Assembly: GCA_937916515.1 (NCBI GenBank)
Contig: CALFSX010000138.1
Coordinates: 1-32,795, forward strand
Direction: 5' to 3'
DNA from: an uncultured Planctomycetaceae bacterium
Lineage (GTDB): Bacteria; Planctomycetota; Planctomycetia; Planctomycetales; Planctomycetaceae
Length of the DNA: 32,795 nt
Of this stretch, positions 32,792-32,795 are shown in pieces (the stretch's first letter is position 1; the number at the start of each line of letters is the position of its first letter). The position numbers and the translations under genes were made by a program. The notes beneath the pieces were generated by a model that saw nothing but the letters and a program-made list of their open reading frames with translations, was not told where the DNA came from and made no database searches.

Positions 32792-32795
32792 CAAG

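Overview
The window looks like chromosomal DNA of a planctomycete (Planctomycetota, Planctomycetales-like). The signs are a secreted sulfatase, several conserved but uncharacterised membrane and PQQ-propeller proteins of planctomycete style, a COG2232-like ATP-grasp enzyme, weak or absent Shine-Dalgarno sites, and intergenic regions full of short palindromic repeats. I assign the phylum by gene content and style only; I see no rRNA, tRNA, transposase, phage gene or CRISPR array.

Layout. 1-3800: a bitopic membrane protein (-), a mobile-element-like palindrome, an unlisted 58-aa ORF, a small basic-tailed protein and a polytopic GT-C-like membrane protein (+). 3925-6183: gatA and gatC (-), an amidotransferase pair separated by two stacked repeats; divergent from them is typA/bipA (6623-8479), followed by a terminator and three different palindromes. 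9146-12374: an ATP-grasp enzyme and an enolase-superfamily enzyme. 13120-17419: a PQQ-propeller/PDZ/lipoyl-like exported protein, a helical protein of unknown function, yjbQ and tdk, all on + with modest gaps. 17599-19589: a translationally coupled pair, a MoxR/RavA-type AAA+ ATPase and a protein resembling the bpX2 component of MoxR-vWA-beta-propeller systems. 19681-22929: a PTPS/QueD-like enzyme (-), glycogen synthase (+) and a SprT-like metalloprotein (-). 23218-30386: a sugar-use locus with a sulfatase (+) converging on a two-gene operon (-) that encodes a Na+/sugar symporter fused to galactose mutarotase, then a secreted GH2 glycosidase. 31187-32791: a membrane-anchored nucleotide-sugar epimerase/dehydratase.

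How genes work together. GatA and GatC are two thirds of the GatCAB tRNA-dependent amidotransferase (gatB is not in the window). The GH2 enzyme would release sugar from a polysaccharide or glycoconjugate, the fused mutarotase would equilibrate its anomers and the symporter would import it; the adjacent sulfatase suggests a sulfated substrate. The MoxR/bpX2 pair is probably a chaperone-like ATPase and its dedicated partner.

The most unusual signals are (1) the symporter-mutarotase fusion, (2) a four-copy dispersed repeat whose hairpin end supplies the stop codons of both gatA and gatC and sits just upstream of two other genes, (3) several further families of nested inverted repeats, including two MITE-like elements with matching ends, and (4) the two-gene MoxR/bpX2-like unit with no vWA gene beside it. 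All family assignments are from reading motifs and from memory; no database search was run.
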